Shown piece after piece: positions 26,106 to 36,100 of a DNA stretch of 64,000 nucleotides. The translations under genes were made by a program, and so were the position numbers. Source of the stretch: Variovorax ginsengisoli (GTDB taxonomy: Bacteria > Pseudomonadota > Gammaproteobacteria > Burkholderiales > Burkholderiaceae_C). The DNA lies in NCBI RefSeq assembly GCF_006438845.1, contig NZ_RCZJ01000008.1, positions 30,627 through 94,626 on the forward strand. Reading direction: 5' to 3'. Position 1 is the stretch's first letter, and every line of letters begins with the position of its first letter. The notes below the pieces were generated by a model, which was given only the letters and a program-made list of their open reading frames with translations, made no database searches and was not told the DNA's origin.

Positions 26106-26921
26106 ATGCAAACACCGCTCAACACCTTCAAGAAAGCCATGCACGGCGGCCAGGCCCAGATCGGCCTGTGGGTCGGCCTGGCCGACGGCTACGCCGCCGA
26201 GATCCTGGCCGGCGTCGGCTACGACTGGCTGCTGCTCGACGGCGAACACGCGCCCAACGATGTGCGCTCGGTGCTGGCACAGCTGCAGGCGATGTCGAGC
26301 GCCTGGGCCGCGCTGCCGCACCGCACGCAGCCGGTGGTGCGGCTGCCGGTCGGCGAGACTTCGCTGATCAAGCAGTACCTCGACATCGGCGCGCAGACGC
26401 TGCTGATCCCGATGGTCGACACCGCCGAGCAGGCCGCGCAGCTGGCGCAGGCCATGCGCTACCCACCCGAAGGCATCCGCGGCATGGGCAGCGCCCTGGC
26501 TCGGGCCTCGCGCTGGCAGGCGCATCCGAACTACATCCATGAAGCCAACGCGCAGGCCTGCCTGCTGGTGCAGGCCGAAACGGTGGAAGCGATGAAGAAC
26601 CTCGACGCCATCGCCGCCACGCCGGGCGTCGACGGCGTCTTCATCGGCCCGGCCGACCTGTCGGCCTCGATGGGCCTGCCCGGCCAGCCCAACCACCCGG
26701 ACGTGCAAGCCGCCATCGCCGACGGCGTGGCGCGCATCCTGAAGGCCGGCAAGGCGCCGGGCATTCTGGCGACCACCGAAGAACAGGCGCGCAAGTGGCT
26801 CGACGCCGGCGTGCTGTTCGTGGCAGTGGGTGTCGACACGATGGTGCTGACCGCGGCGGCCAAGGCCTTGCTGGCGCGCTACAAGCCGGGCGGCGACGCG
26901 GCGACGGCCAATGGCTACTGA
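26106..26921 (+). CDS. hpaI: 4-hydroxy-2-oxoheptanedioate aldolase (HpaI/HpcH family)
   Basis: A class II (metal-dependent) pyruvate aldolase of 271 residues. GLWVGLADGYAAEILAGVGYDWLLLDGEHAPND holds the conserved Asp/Glu-His active-site cluster. VRLPVGE and LLIPMVDTAEQA follow, then the metal-binding GVDGVFIGPADLSASMG. It cleaves 4-hydroxy-2-oxo-heptane-1,7-dioate into pyruvate and succinic semialdehyde; several homologues act on other 2-keto-3-deoxy acids, so specificity is open. Start ATG 26106, directly downstream of hpaF. Confidence 0.88.
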   Translation: MQTPLNTFKKAMHGGQAQIGLWVGLADGYAAEILAGVGYDWLLLDGEHAPNDVRSVLAQLQAMSSAWAALPHRTQPVVRLPVGETSLIKQYLDIGAQTLLIPMVDTAEQAAQLAQAMRYPPEGIRGMGSALARASRWQAHPNYIHEANAQACLLVQAETVEAMKNLDAIAATPGVDGVFIGPADLSASMGLPGQPNHPDVQAAIADGVARILKAGKAPGILATTEEQARKWLDAGVLFVAVGVDTMVLTAAAKALLARYKPGGDAATANGY

Positions 26922-27046
26922 AAAAGCGGCCGAACGTGGCGTAAACGCGGGGGTGTCAGCGCCCTGGCTGCTGGAAAAATACGGGTTCGGCGCGCGCCGG
27001 GCATTGCCCTGCGCGCGCCTCCTTTCAAACTTCGGAGACAGACCCC

Positions 27047-28036
27047 ATGAATTTCACCCGCCGCCACCTGCTGCAGACCACCGGCGCTTCCGCCCTGCTG
27101 GCCGGCATCGGCCAGCAGGCCTTTGCCCAGGCCCAGCTCGAGACCACCACCATCGTCACCGGCTTCGCGGCCGGCGGCACGTCCGACACCATTTGCCGCC
27201 GCCTGGCGCAGAAGATCAGTCCCGAGTTCTCGAAAGTGGCTGTCGTGGAGAACCGCACCGGCGCGGGCGGCCAGATCGCCATCGGCTACATCAAGGGCCG
27301 TCCAGCCGACGGCTCGGCGATTCTGCAGACACCGACGTCGATGCTCACGATCTACCCGCACATCTACAAGAAGCTGCCGTACGACCCGCAGGCCGACCTC
27401 ACGCCCGTGTCGCTGGGCTGTGCGTTCGACTTCGGCTTCGCGGTCGGACCGTCGGTGCCGGCCAGCGTGAAGACGGTGCCCGAGTTCCTGGCGTGGGCCA
27501 AGGCCAACCCGAACGGCGCCAACTTCGGCTCGCCGGCGGCCGGCTCGACGCCGCACTTCATCGGCGCACTGCTCGGCAAGAGCGGCGGCGTGGAGCTCAA
27601 GCACGCCGCTTACCGCGGCACCCAGCCGGCCATGCTCGACCTGCTGGGCGGAAACATCTCGGCGGTGTCGGGCCCGATCGGCGACATCACGCAGCATCTG
27701 CCCAGCGGCAAGGTGCGCATTCTGGGCGTGTCGGGTGCCAAGCGCAGCCGCTTCGCGCCTGATGTGCCGACCTTCGGCGAGCAGGGCATCGCGAACATGG
27801 CGCACAGCGAGTGGTTCGCCTTCTTCCTGCCGGCCAAGGCCTCGCCCGAGCTCGTCGCGCGCCTGAACACGGCCATGAAGCATGCGCTGGCCTCCAAGGA
27901 CGTGATCGACGGCCTGGGCACCTTCGGGCTGGAAGCCATGTCGTCGACGCCGACCGAACTGGCCGACCTCATCAAGAAAGACACGGCCAAGTGGGGCCCG
28001 ATCGTGAAGGAAGTCGGCTTCACGGCAGAAGGCTGA
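27047..28036 (+). CDS. Bug-family periplasmic solute-binding protein (TctC-like)
   Basis: Tripartite tricarboxylate transporter receptor family, very expanded in Comamonadaceae and Bordetella. 329 residues. The Tat-type leader MNFTRRHLLQTTGASALLAG has twin Arg and cleaves near AFAQ. VTGFAAGGTSDTICRRLA and VENRTGAGGQIAIGYIK are the carboxylate-binding loops of the fold, and YRGTQPAMLDLLGG is the second-lobe motif. It binds a carboxylic or amino-acid ligand that cannot be predicted. No TctA/TctB membrane genes are adjacent, so it is an orphan receptor. Confidence 0.92.
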   Translation: MNFTRRHLLQTTGASALLAGIGQQAFAQAQLETTTIVTGFAAGGTSDTICRRLAQKISPEFSKVAVVENRTGAGGQIAIGYIKGRPADGSAILQTPTSMLTIYPHIYKKLPYDPQADLTPVSLGCAFDFGFAVGPSVPASVKTVPEFLAWAKANPNGANFGSPAAGSTPHFIGALLGKSGGVELKHAAYRGTQPAMLDLLGGNISAVSGPIGDITQHLPSGKVRILGVSGAKRSRFAPDVPTFGEQGIANMAHSEWFAFFLPAKASPELVARLNTAMKHALASKDVIDGLGTFGLEAMSSTPTELADLIKKDTAKWGPIVKEVGFTAEG

Positions 28037-28053
28037 TCCGCCCGTCGCGCCGC

Positions 28054-28818
28054 ATGCGCCAAGCCCGCGCCCTCCACCCCGACGAAGCAGCGGCCCGCAT
28101 CGAGCTGGCCGCCTGCTACCGCATCTTCGCGATGCTGGGGTGGACCGAGATGATCTACAACCACATCACGGTGCGCCTGCCCGACAGCGTGACGGAGGGG
28201 AACGGCAAGCAGTTCCTCATCAATCCGTTCGGGCTGCACTACAGCGAGGTCACGGCGAGCAACCTGGTGCGCATCGACCTGCAGGGCCACGTGCTCGACG
28301 GCTCGGCGCACAAGGTGAACCCCGCCGGCTTCACCGTGCACGCCGCGCTGCACGACGGCTTGCCCGGCGCACATTGCGTGATGCACACGCACACGACGTC
28401 GGGCATGGCGGTGGCCTGCGTCGAAGGCGGCCTTCAGCAGAGCAACTTCTACAGCGCACAACTGCACGGACGCGTGGCGTACCACGACTTCGAAGGCGTC
28501 ACGGTGCATGCCGACGAGGGCCCTCGGCTGCGGCACAGCATCGGCGACCGGCAAGCAGTGATTCTGCGCAACCATGGCCTGCTGGCCTGGGGCAGCACGG
28601 TGCCGCAGGCCTTCGCCATTCTCTGGACACTGCAGCGCGCCTGCGACGTTCAACTCGCGACACTTTCGATGGGGCGCGGCATCCCGGTGAGCGACGAGAC
28701 CGCGCGCGGCTGCGTGCGCGATGCGTTGCAGTTCCATTCGCCGGAGACCGGTGGGCGTGACATGTTCGACGCGCTGGTGCGGCAGCTCGACCGCACAGAT
28801 GCCAGCTACCGCGCCTGA
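28054..28818 (+). CDS. Class II aldolase/adducin family protein
   Basis: 254 residues, cytosolic. YNHITVRLPD near residue 32, then FLINPFGLHYSEVTASNLVRID, and the zinc-binding HTHTTSGMAVA (His-x-His) with the downstream RNHGLLAWG His, are typical of the fuculose-1-phosphate aldolase/adducin head domain. The family includes aldolases, decarboxylases and dehydratases; specificity is not resolved. The ATG at 28054 is 17 bp after the Bug protein stop, so the two are likely co-transcribed with the ketopantoate-reductase-like gene 36 bp downstream. Confidence 0.85.
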   Translation: MRQARALHPDEAAARIELAACYRIFAMLGWTEMIYNHITVRLPDSVTEGNGKQFLINPFGLHYSEVTASNLVRIDLQGHVLDGSAHKVNPAGFTVHAALHDGLPGAHCVMHTHTTSGMAVACVEGGLQQSNFYSAQLHGRVAYHDFEGVTVHADEGPRLRHSIGDRQAVILRNHGLLAWGSTVPQAFAILWTLQRACDVQLATLSMGRGIPVSDETARGCVRDALQFHSPETGGRDMFDALVRQLDRTDASYRA

Positions 28819-28854
28819 GCTTCTTCCCGCATCGACTCTGGCACCATCGCCCTC

Positions 28855-29838
28855 ATGAAAATCTGCATTTACGGCGCCGGCGCGATCGGCGGATGGATCG
28901 GCGCTGCGTTCGCGCAGGCCGGTGAACGGCTCAACGTGGTGGCACGCGGCGCGACGCTCGAAGCGCTGCAGCGCGACGGGTTGACGGTCGTGCGTGGCGA
29001 ACAGCGCCTGAGGGTGCCGGTGCACGCGGTCGACGACCCTGCCAAACTCGGCGCGCAGGATTTGGTCGTGATCGCCGTCAAGGCGCCGGCGCTGGCAGGC
29101 GTGGCCAGTCGCATCGCGCCCTTGATCGGCCCCGACACCACGGTGCTCACCGCCATGAACGGCGTGCCGTGGTGGTTTCTCGATGGCGGCTTCGGCGGCG
29201 CGTTGACCGGCACGCGCCTGCAGGCGATCGATCCCGACGGCGCGATCGCGGCGGCCATTCCATCGCGGCACGTGATCGGCGGCGTGGTGCATGCGAGCTG
29301 CTCGCTCGATGCCCCCGGCGTGGTGCGGCATCACTTTGGCCAGGGGCTGATCCTCGGCGAGCCGTCGGGCGAGGCCAGCGCGCGGGTGCAATCGCTCGCC
29401 GCGCTGCTGGTGAAGGGCGGCCTGGAAGCGCGGGTGTCGCCGCAGATCCAGAAGGACGTCTGGTACAAGCTCTGGGGCAACATGACGGTCAACCCGATCA
29501 GCGCGCTGACCGGCGCCACCACCGACCTGATCCTGGCCGACGACGACGTGCGCGGCTTCATCTCTGCGGTCATGCTCGAGGCCAAGGAGATCGGCGCGCG
29601 GCTGGGCGTCCCCATCGCCGAAATGCCCGAGGACCGCCACACGGTCACCCGCAAGCTCGGCGCCTTCAAGACGTCGATGCTGCAGGACGTGGAGGCGAGC
29701 CGGCCGGTCGAGCTCGACGCACTGGTGACCGTGGTGCGCGAACTGGGCCGCGCTGCCGACGTCGCCACGCCTTTCACCGACGCACTGCTCGGGCTGGCGC
29801 GCCTGCGAACGCAGCAGCTCGGCCTCTACCCGCGCTAA
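28855..29838 (+). CDS. panE: 2-dehydropantoate 2-reductase family oxidoreductase
   Basis: NADPH-dependent reductase, 327 residues. The N-terminal Rossmann motif is ICIYGAGAIGGWIGAAFAQAG. The catalytic Lys lies in DVWYKLWGNMTVNPISALTG, and the C-terminal helical domain contains KTSMLQDVEASRPVELDAL, with the conserved Glu-Asp region of ApbA/PanE. The canonical reaction makes pantoate for CoA synthesis. However, Comamonadaceae often carry several paralogues, and the catabolic context here (Bug receptor, class II aldolase) suggests reduction of another 2-keto acid is possible. Confidence 0.85.
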   Translation: MKICIYGAGAIGGWIGAAFAQAGERLNVVARGATLEALQRDGLTVVRGEQRLRVPVHAVDDPAKLGAQDLVVIAVKAPALAGVASRIAPLIGPDTTVLTAMNGVPWWFLDGGFGGALTGTRLQAIDPDGAIAAAIPSRHVIGGVVHASCSLDAPGVVRHHFGQGLILGEPSGEASARVQSLAALLVKGGLEARVSPQIQKDVWYKLWGNMTVNPISALTGATTDLILADDDVRGFISAVMLEAKEIGARLGVPIAEMPEDRHTVTRKLGAFKTSMLQDVEASRPVELDALVTVVRELGRAADVATPFTDALLGLARLRTQQLGLYPR

Positions 29839-29858
29839 GTCTCCGCGCCTCTCACCGA

Positions 29859-29883
29859 CCCGGCCACACGCCGGGTTTTTTTT
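29859..29883 (+). terminator. Intrinsic terminator after the ketopantoate reductase gene
   Basis: CCCGGC - cacac - GCCGGG followed by eight T residues, 20 bp after the stop codon. It ends the operon that begins with the Bug protein and insulates the autotransporter promoter region. Confidence 0.9.
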
Positions 29884-30044
29884 CGCCCGCGCGCCGCGCG
29901 CCGTCGCGTCCAGCGGCCGCTGGCGCGCACGTGGAAGCGTGAACATTTCACATCTGCCTGGAGGCAACTGTCATCGATTGTTGCCCCGTGCCGCACCTGT
30001 GGAAATGGAGACTTTTTTCCTATCTCTGCCGCTGCGTTTTCAAG

Positions 30045-30056
30045 ACCATCGCGCCC
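30045..30056 (+). promoter_or_regulatory. ACCATCGCGCCC element shared with TAA promoters
   Basis: The 12-mer ACCATCGCGCCC occurs 77-88 bp before the autotransporter ATG, in the same orientation relative to the gene as in the promoters of the two larger TAAs (46662-46673 and 51175-51186 on the opposite strand). There the 12-mer is part of the -35-like T(T/C)GACACCATC element. Here the preceding bases are CAAG rather than GACA, and no 19-bp box is present. Possible but weak link. Confidence 0.35.
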
Positions 30057-30132
30057 TTCGAACCGCCGGTTGCCGGCGGAAATGCAGCCCCCTCCATCTA
30101 CGGCGCGGGTCCACGCACTCCAAAGGGAAGAC

Positions 30133-33100
30133 ATGAACAGAATCCATCGCAACATCTGGTGTGAAGCCTCCGGCACCTGGGTGGCCGCCTCCGAGATCAC
30201 CCGTGGCAAGTCCAAGTCCAGCCGCTCGGCCACGGTCCGCAGCGCTGCGGCGCTCGCCGCCATCGGCGCCCTGCTCTCGGGCGCCGCGCACGCGGTGCCG
30301 ATGCTGCCCATCGGCGACCCCGACACCTCCGCCGGCTACCAGTACACGGTGGGCAACGGCGCCGCCCTCACCATCGACGGCGCCATCGCCAGCATCAACC
30401 CCGGCAGCTACGCCACGGGTGCACCCGAAACGGTGGGCAGCCTGGCCGGCCAGGGCCGCCTGACCTTCACCGGCGGCAACGCCAACAACACCAACTACGG
30501 GAGCTACTACAGCTTCTCGGGCAACGGCGTGGTCGCGCCGGAGCAGAACGGCAGCACGTCGGTGTACGACCCGGTCACGCAGAGCAACGTCTCGTTCACG
30601 ACCTACCAGTCGAGCGCCATCACCAGCGGCACCTACTTTCCGGCGTTCTCCGCCCTCGGCGCCTTCATCCTCGACGAAGCCAACGTCCACATCCATCAGA
30701 ACGTGGGGCTGGGCCAGGTGCAGAGCACCGGCGGGCAACTCAACGTCGATCTCGGCGATGCCGCGCAGAACATCCGCGCCGCCGACAACACCATCAGCCT
30801 GATGGCGAAGAACACCGTGTTGACGCGCGCCGACGGCAGCGCCGGCAACACCAGCAACGTCGACTGGCGCTCGCGCAACCGCATCGACTTCCAGCTCGCC
30901 CCCGTGGTGGCGCCAGAAACGCAGAGCATGGCCCAAGTGGTGACGAAGTTCGGCGGCAGCTTCTCCACCACCGACGGCCTGGGCAACAGCGTGGCGCACA
31001 GCGTGGGCACCCCAGCCGACCTGGCCGCCTACAACGACTGGCTCAGCACGCAGATCGGCAACTGGCTGGTGCCGGTGGCCAATGGCGGGGAAGGCCTGAC
31101 CCAAACGCAGGCGCAGCAGCGTTACAACGACTGGATGGGCCTGGCGCTCACCAAGGAAACCGTGACCTGGGATTACAAGGTGTGGAGCGACGGCGGCGTC
31201 CACAACAACGCGGCCACGGCCGGGACCGGCAACCTCAACGTGATTCACGCCACCGGCGCCAACGCCAAGGGCGAACTGGTCGCGGGCGCCGCGCTGGCGG
31301 TAACCGGCAGCAGCAACGGCGTGATGCGTGCTGACCAGGGCGCGCGGCTGGTGAACAACGGCGAACTGAACGCCTGGAACGACAGCCGGTTCGCCCCGGT
31401 GGCCGTCGGCATGCAGGCTACCGACGCCAGTGCCACCAACAACGGCGTGCTCAATGCCGGCGTGTTCATCGACAACGACGGCCGCCAGAACGTGGAATCG
31501 CACGGGGCGTACGGCATCAAGGCCGCAGGCGCCAGCACGGTCGCCAACACGGGCGTGGTGAACATCGGCCTCTCGACGCTGGGCCAGGTGGCACGCGGCG
31601 TGTCGCTCGACGGAACCTCCACGGGCAGCAACACCGGCACCATCAACCTGACCGACGGGCGCAGCGGCAACAGCGCCATCGGCGGTGCCACCGGCTACGG
31701 CGTGGAAGTGCTCGGCGGCGCCAGCTTCACCAACGCGTCGAACGGCACGATCTACCTCGGCCGCGAGGCACAGGCGGCGGCCGGTGCCGCATCGGCGGAT
31801 GTCGCCATGTCCGGCGGTGCAGCGCAAAGCGCCGGCATCTATGCGGCGAGCAGCGGCAATGTGGTGAACGACGGCACCATCACCATCGGCTCGAAGGTGC
31901 AAAACGCCACCGGGATCTCTGCCGTCGGCAGCACCGGCCTGGTGACCAACAACGGCGACATCGTGGTGCTGGGCGGCACCGGCGTGGGCGCACCGCGGGC
32001 CAACATTGGCTTGCTGGCGCAGAACACCGGTGCGACGGCCGGCAACGCCGTCACCAACAACGGCGACATCACCGTCGGCGGCGTGAACAACATCGGCATC
32101 AAAGTGCTGGCGACGGGCGCGACCGACGCGGCAGCGTCGACCACGAGCACCGGCTCGATCAACGTCACCGGCGGCGCCGACCCGGCCACCGGCACGCGCA
32201 GCTACGGCGTGTGGGTCGAAGGCGCGGGCAGCGGCACGGCCAAGGCGAACATCGATTCGCCCATTACGCTCGGCGGGCAAGGCGCCATCGGCGTTCATGT
32301 GCGCAGCAGCGGCAGCACCGTGGTGGCCAACGTCACCGAGAACGCGGCACCGGCCTTCGGCAACACCGACCAGATCGGCTACTTCCTGTTCGGCAGTGGC
32401 GCGCAGGCCGACGTGGCCAGCGCCACCATGAACGACGGCGGCTTCGCGCGCACCACGCTGTTCCGCGTGGCCGACGGCGCCACCTTCAACGGCACCAACG
32501 GCAGCGGCGGCAAGGACCTCGACCTCACCGTGACGGGCACCGACTCGGTGGCGGTCTACGGCACGGGCGCAGGCACCACCGTGAGCACCGCCAACGCCGT
32601 GCTGAACGTCGGCGCTGCGGGCAGCACCGGCGCGACCGCGGTGAAGATCGAAGGCGGCGCCACGGGCAACATCGCCGACAGCACGCAGATCGTGCTGAAC
32701 GCGCCCAACAGCATCGCGGCGGTGGTCGACGGCCAGAAGCACTCGCTCTCGGGCGCGGCGGTCGGCAGCCCGGTCGCGACCACCCTCAACTCGGGCACGG
32801 CGGTGACGTCGAATCTGGCTGGCGTGGTCGGCTATGTGGCGCGCAACCTCGGCGAACTGACGCTCGACGCGACCTCGACGCTGGCGCTGAGCGGCACCGA
32901 CAGCGTGGGCGTCGACGTGCAGCAGGGCGGCCGCATGACCAACAACAGCAGCAGCGCCATCGAAGTGGGCGGCGGCGTGGGTGTGCGTGTGACGGGCGAC
33001 GACGCCCGCATCGCCAAGCTCGGCCAGGTCAACGTCGACGGCGGCCTGGCGGGCGTGCAGCTGCGCGACGGCGCCAAGCTGACCATCGCCGGCACGGGCA

Positions 33101-36100
33101 ACGTGATCAACACCAAGGGCACGGCCAACGGCATCCTGCTGGACACCGGCGCGGCATCGCTCGATGCGTCGAACGTCGTCATCAGCGCTGCCGGCACCGG
33201 CGCGGGCATCGAGAACAAGGCCGAGATCGGCGCGGTCAAGCTGACCGGCGTGACGATCAACGCGGTGGACGGCGCGGCCATCCGTACCGCGACCAGCTTC
33301 GACCCCGCATCGACCGCCACGCTGAATGTGGCCGGCACGGGCACCGGCATCGGCTTTCGCAACTTCGACGGCAGCAATGCGACGGGCGACCTGAACGTCG
33401 GCCCGGGCTACGACATCAATGTGCTGGCCAGCTCGAACGGCGGCACCGGCATCGATGCGCGCACCAGCGGCAACGTGCGCACCGCCGGCACCATCGACGT
33501 GCAGGGCGCGAACGGCGGCGCGGCCGTGGTCGCGCACGATGCGGCCAGCATCACCAACACCGGCTCGCTCACCTCGGTGAGCACCGTGGCGCCGGTGATC
33601 GACGGCACGGGTGCGGGCAAGACCATCACCAACAGCGGCACCGTGCAGGCGCTCGCCAACACGTCGGTCGCCATCCAGGCCAGCGCCAACGCCGACACCG
33701 TGAACCTCACGGGCGGCGCTGTGACGGGCGTGGTCAACACCGGTGAAGGCAGCGACAAGCTCAACTGGACCGCGGGCACGCTCGACGGCGAAGTGAACAT
33801 GGGGAACGGCGCAGGCAATGCCGCGCTGGTCGGCACGGTCGATCTTTCCAAGACGCGCCACATCCTCACTGGCAGCGGTGCGGGCGACACGATCGAATTC
33901 AGCGGCACCCGGGGCGCCGCCGCCAAGGTGGGCAGCTTCGGCGCCACCGCAGCAGCCGACGACCTGGCGCGTGGCACCAACATCGGCAACGGCTGGAACA
34001 AGCTGGCTGCGACGAACGGCGCCGACCTGCGCATCGTCGACACGCTGCAACTCGCCGGCGCAGGCAGCGAGATCAAGACCGCCAGCGGCGCCACGCTGCG
34101 CGTCGGCGGCAGCGGCGCGACCACGGGCAGCATCGCCAACCACGACGTGCTGACTTCCGACGCCAACGGCGCCGGCACGCTGGTGTTCGACAACCTCGAC
34201 AGCCAGGCCTACAGCGGCGTGATCAGCGGCAGCGGCAACTTCGTGCGCGATGTCACGGGCACGACCTTCTTCACGGCCGACAACACCTACACCGGCACCA
34301 CGACGATCAACAACGGCGGGACGCTGCAACTCGGCGCCGACGTGGCCGGCGGCTCGACCACCGGCGGCATCGCGGCCGTGAGCCCGATCGTCGACAACGG
34401 CGCGCTGGTCATCAACCGCAGCAACGACGTGCTGCTGGGCGGCGCCATCAGCGGCACTGGCACGTTGACGCAGCAAGGCAACGGCGTGACGACGCTGACC
34501 GGCGCCAACGCCTACCTCGGCACGACGACCGTGAGCGCGGGCACCTTGCTCGTCAACGGCAACCAATCGGCCGCGACCGGCGCGACCACCGTGCTCAACG
34601 CTGCCACCCTCGGCGGCAGCGGCACGATCGGCGGCGACGTGACCGTCAACGACGGCGGCATCCTGTCGCCCGGCAGCGCAGGGCCGGGCGCGCTCACCGT
34701 CAACGGTGCGCTGAACCTGGCACCGACCGCGGTGCAGAACTGGCAGCTCGGCCAGGCCTACGTGCCGGGCGGCCAATACAACGATCTGGTGAGCGTCGGC
34801 AAGGACCTCGTGCTCGACGGCACGCTCAACGTGTCGGTGCCGACCACGCCGGCCGGTGGCAGCTTCGGCCCCGGCGTGTACCGCGTCTACAACTACGGCG
34901 GTGCGCTGACCAACAACGGTCTCGAACTGGGCGCCATGCCCGCCGGAGCGACCGACCTCTACGTGCAGACCTCGGTCGCCAACCAGGTCAACCTGGTCAA
35001 CACCACCGGCGTGCTGCTGAACTACTGGGACGGCACCGGCGGCGCAGGCGGCGCGGAGCGCAACAACGGCGTGATCAACGGCGGCGACGGCGTGTGGGAA
35101 CTGAAGGCCAACGACAACTGGACCAACATGACCGGCCAGATGAACGCGCCTTGGAGCAACAACGCGTTCTCGGTCTTCCAGGGCGCACCGGCCGGCACGG
35201 TCACGGTGAGCAACGCCAGCGGCCAGGTGATGTTCAGCGGCGCGCAGTTTGCGGTCGACGGCTACAAGATCACCGGCGACACGCTGGTCACCGACACCGC
35301 GCAGACGATCATCCGCGTCGGCGATGGCACGCTGGCCGGCCTCGGCTACACCGCGACCTACGACAACGTGATCGCCGGCAGCGGCGGCATCGACAAGGCC
35401 GACCTCGGCACGCTGGTACTGAATGGCGCCAACACGTACGCCGGCGGCACCACCGTCAGCGCCGGCACGCTGCGCGTGTCGCAGGACGCGAACCTCGGCG
35501 CGGCCGGCACCGGCGTCACGCTGAACGGCGGCACGCTGCAGTACGGCGCTGGCTTCGACACCGCACGCCAGGTCACGGTCGGCGCCAACCACGGCACGGT
35601 CGACACCAACGGCCACATGGCGACCTTGAGCACCGACGTCACCGGCCCGGGCCGACTGACGAAGACCGGCGCGGGCACGCTCACGCTGACGGCCGACAAC
35701 AGCTACGCCGGCGGCACCACCATCAACGGCGGCACGCTGCAGCTGGGCAACGGCGGCACCACCGGCAGCATCGTGGGCGACATCGTCGACAACGGCGTGC
35801 TGGTCGCGAACCGCAGCAACACGCTGGCCATCGCCGGCGCCATCAGCGGCGCGGGGCAGCTGCAGCAGATCGGCAGCGGCACCACGGTGCTGTCGGGTGC
35901 CAACAGCTACAGCGGCCTTACCACGGTGGCCAACGGCACCCTGAAGGCCGGCGCAACCAACACCTTCAGCGCGGCTTCCACGCATTCCGTCGCAGCCGGC
36001 GCCTCGCTCGACACGGCGGGGCTGAACCAGATCGTCGGCGGCCTCGCCAACGCAGGCACGGTGTCGCTGCTGAGCGCCACGCCCGGCTCGACGCTGACGG

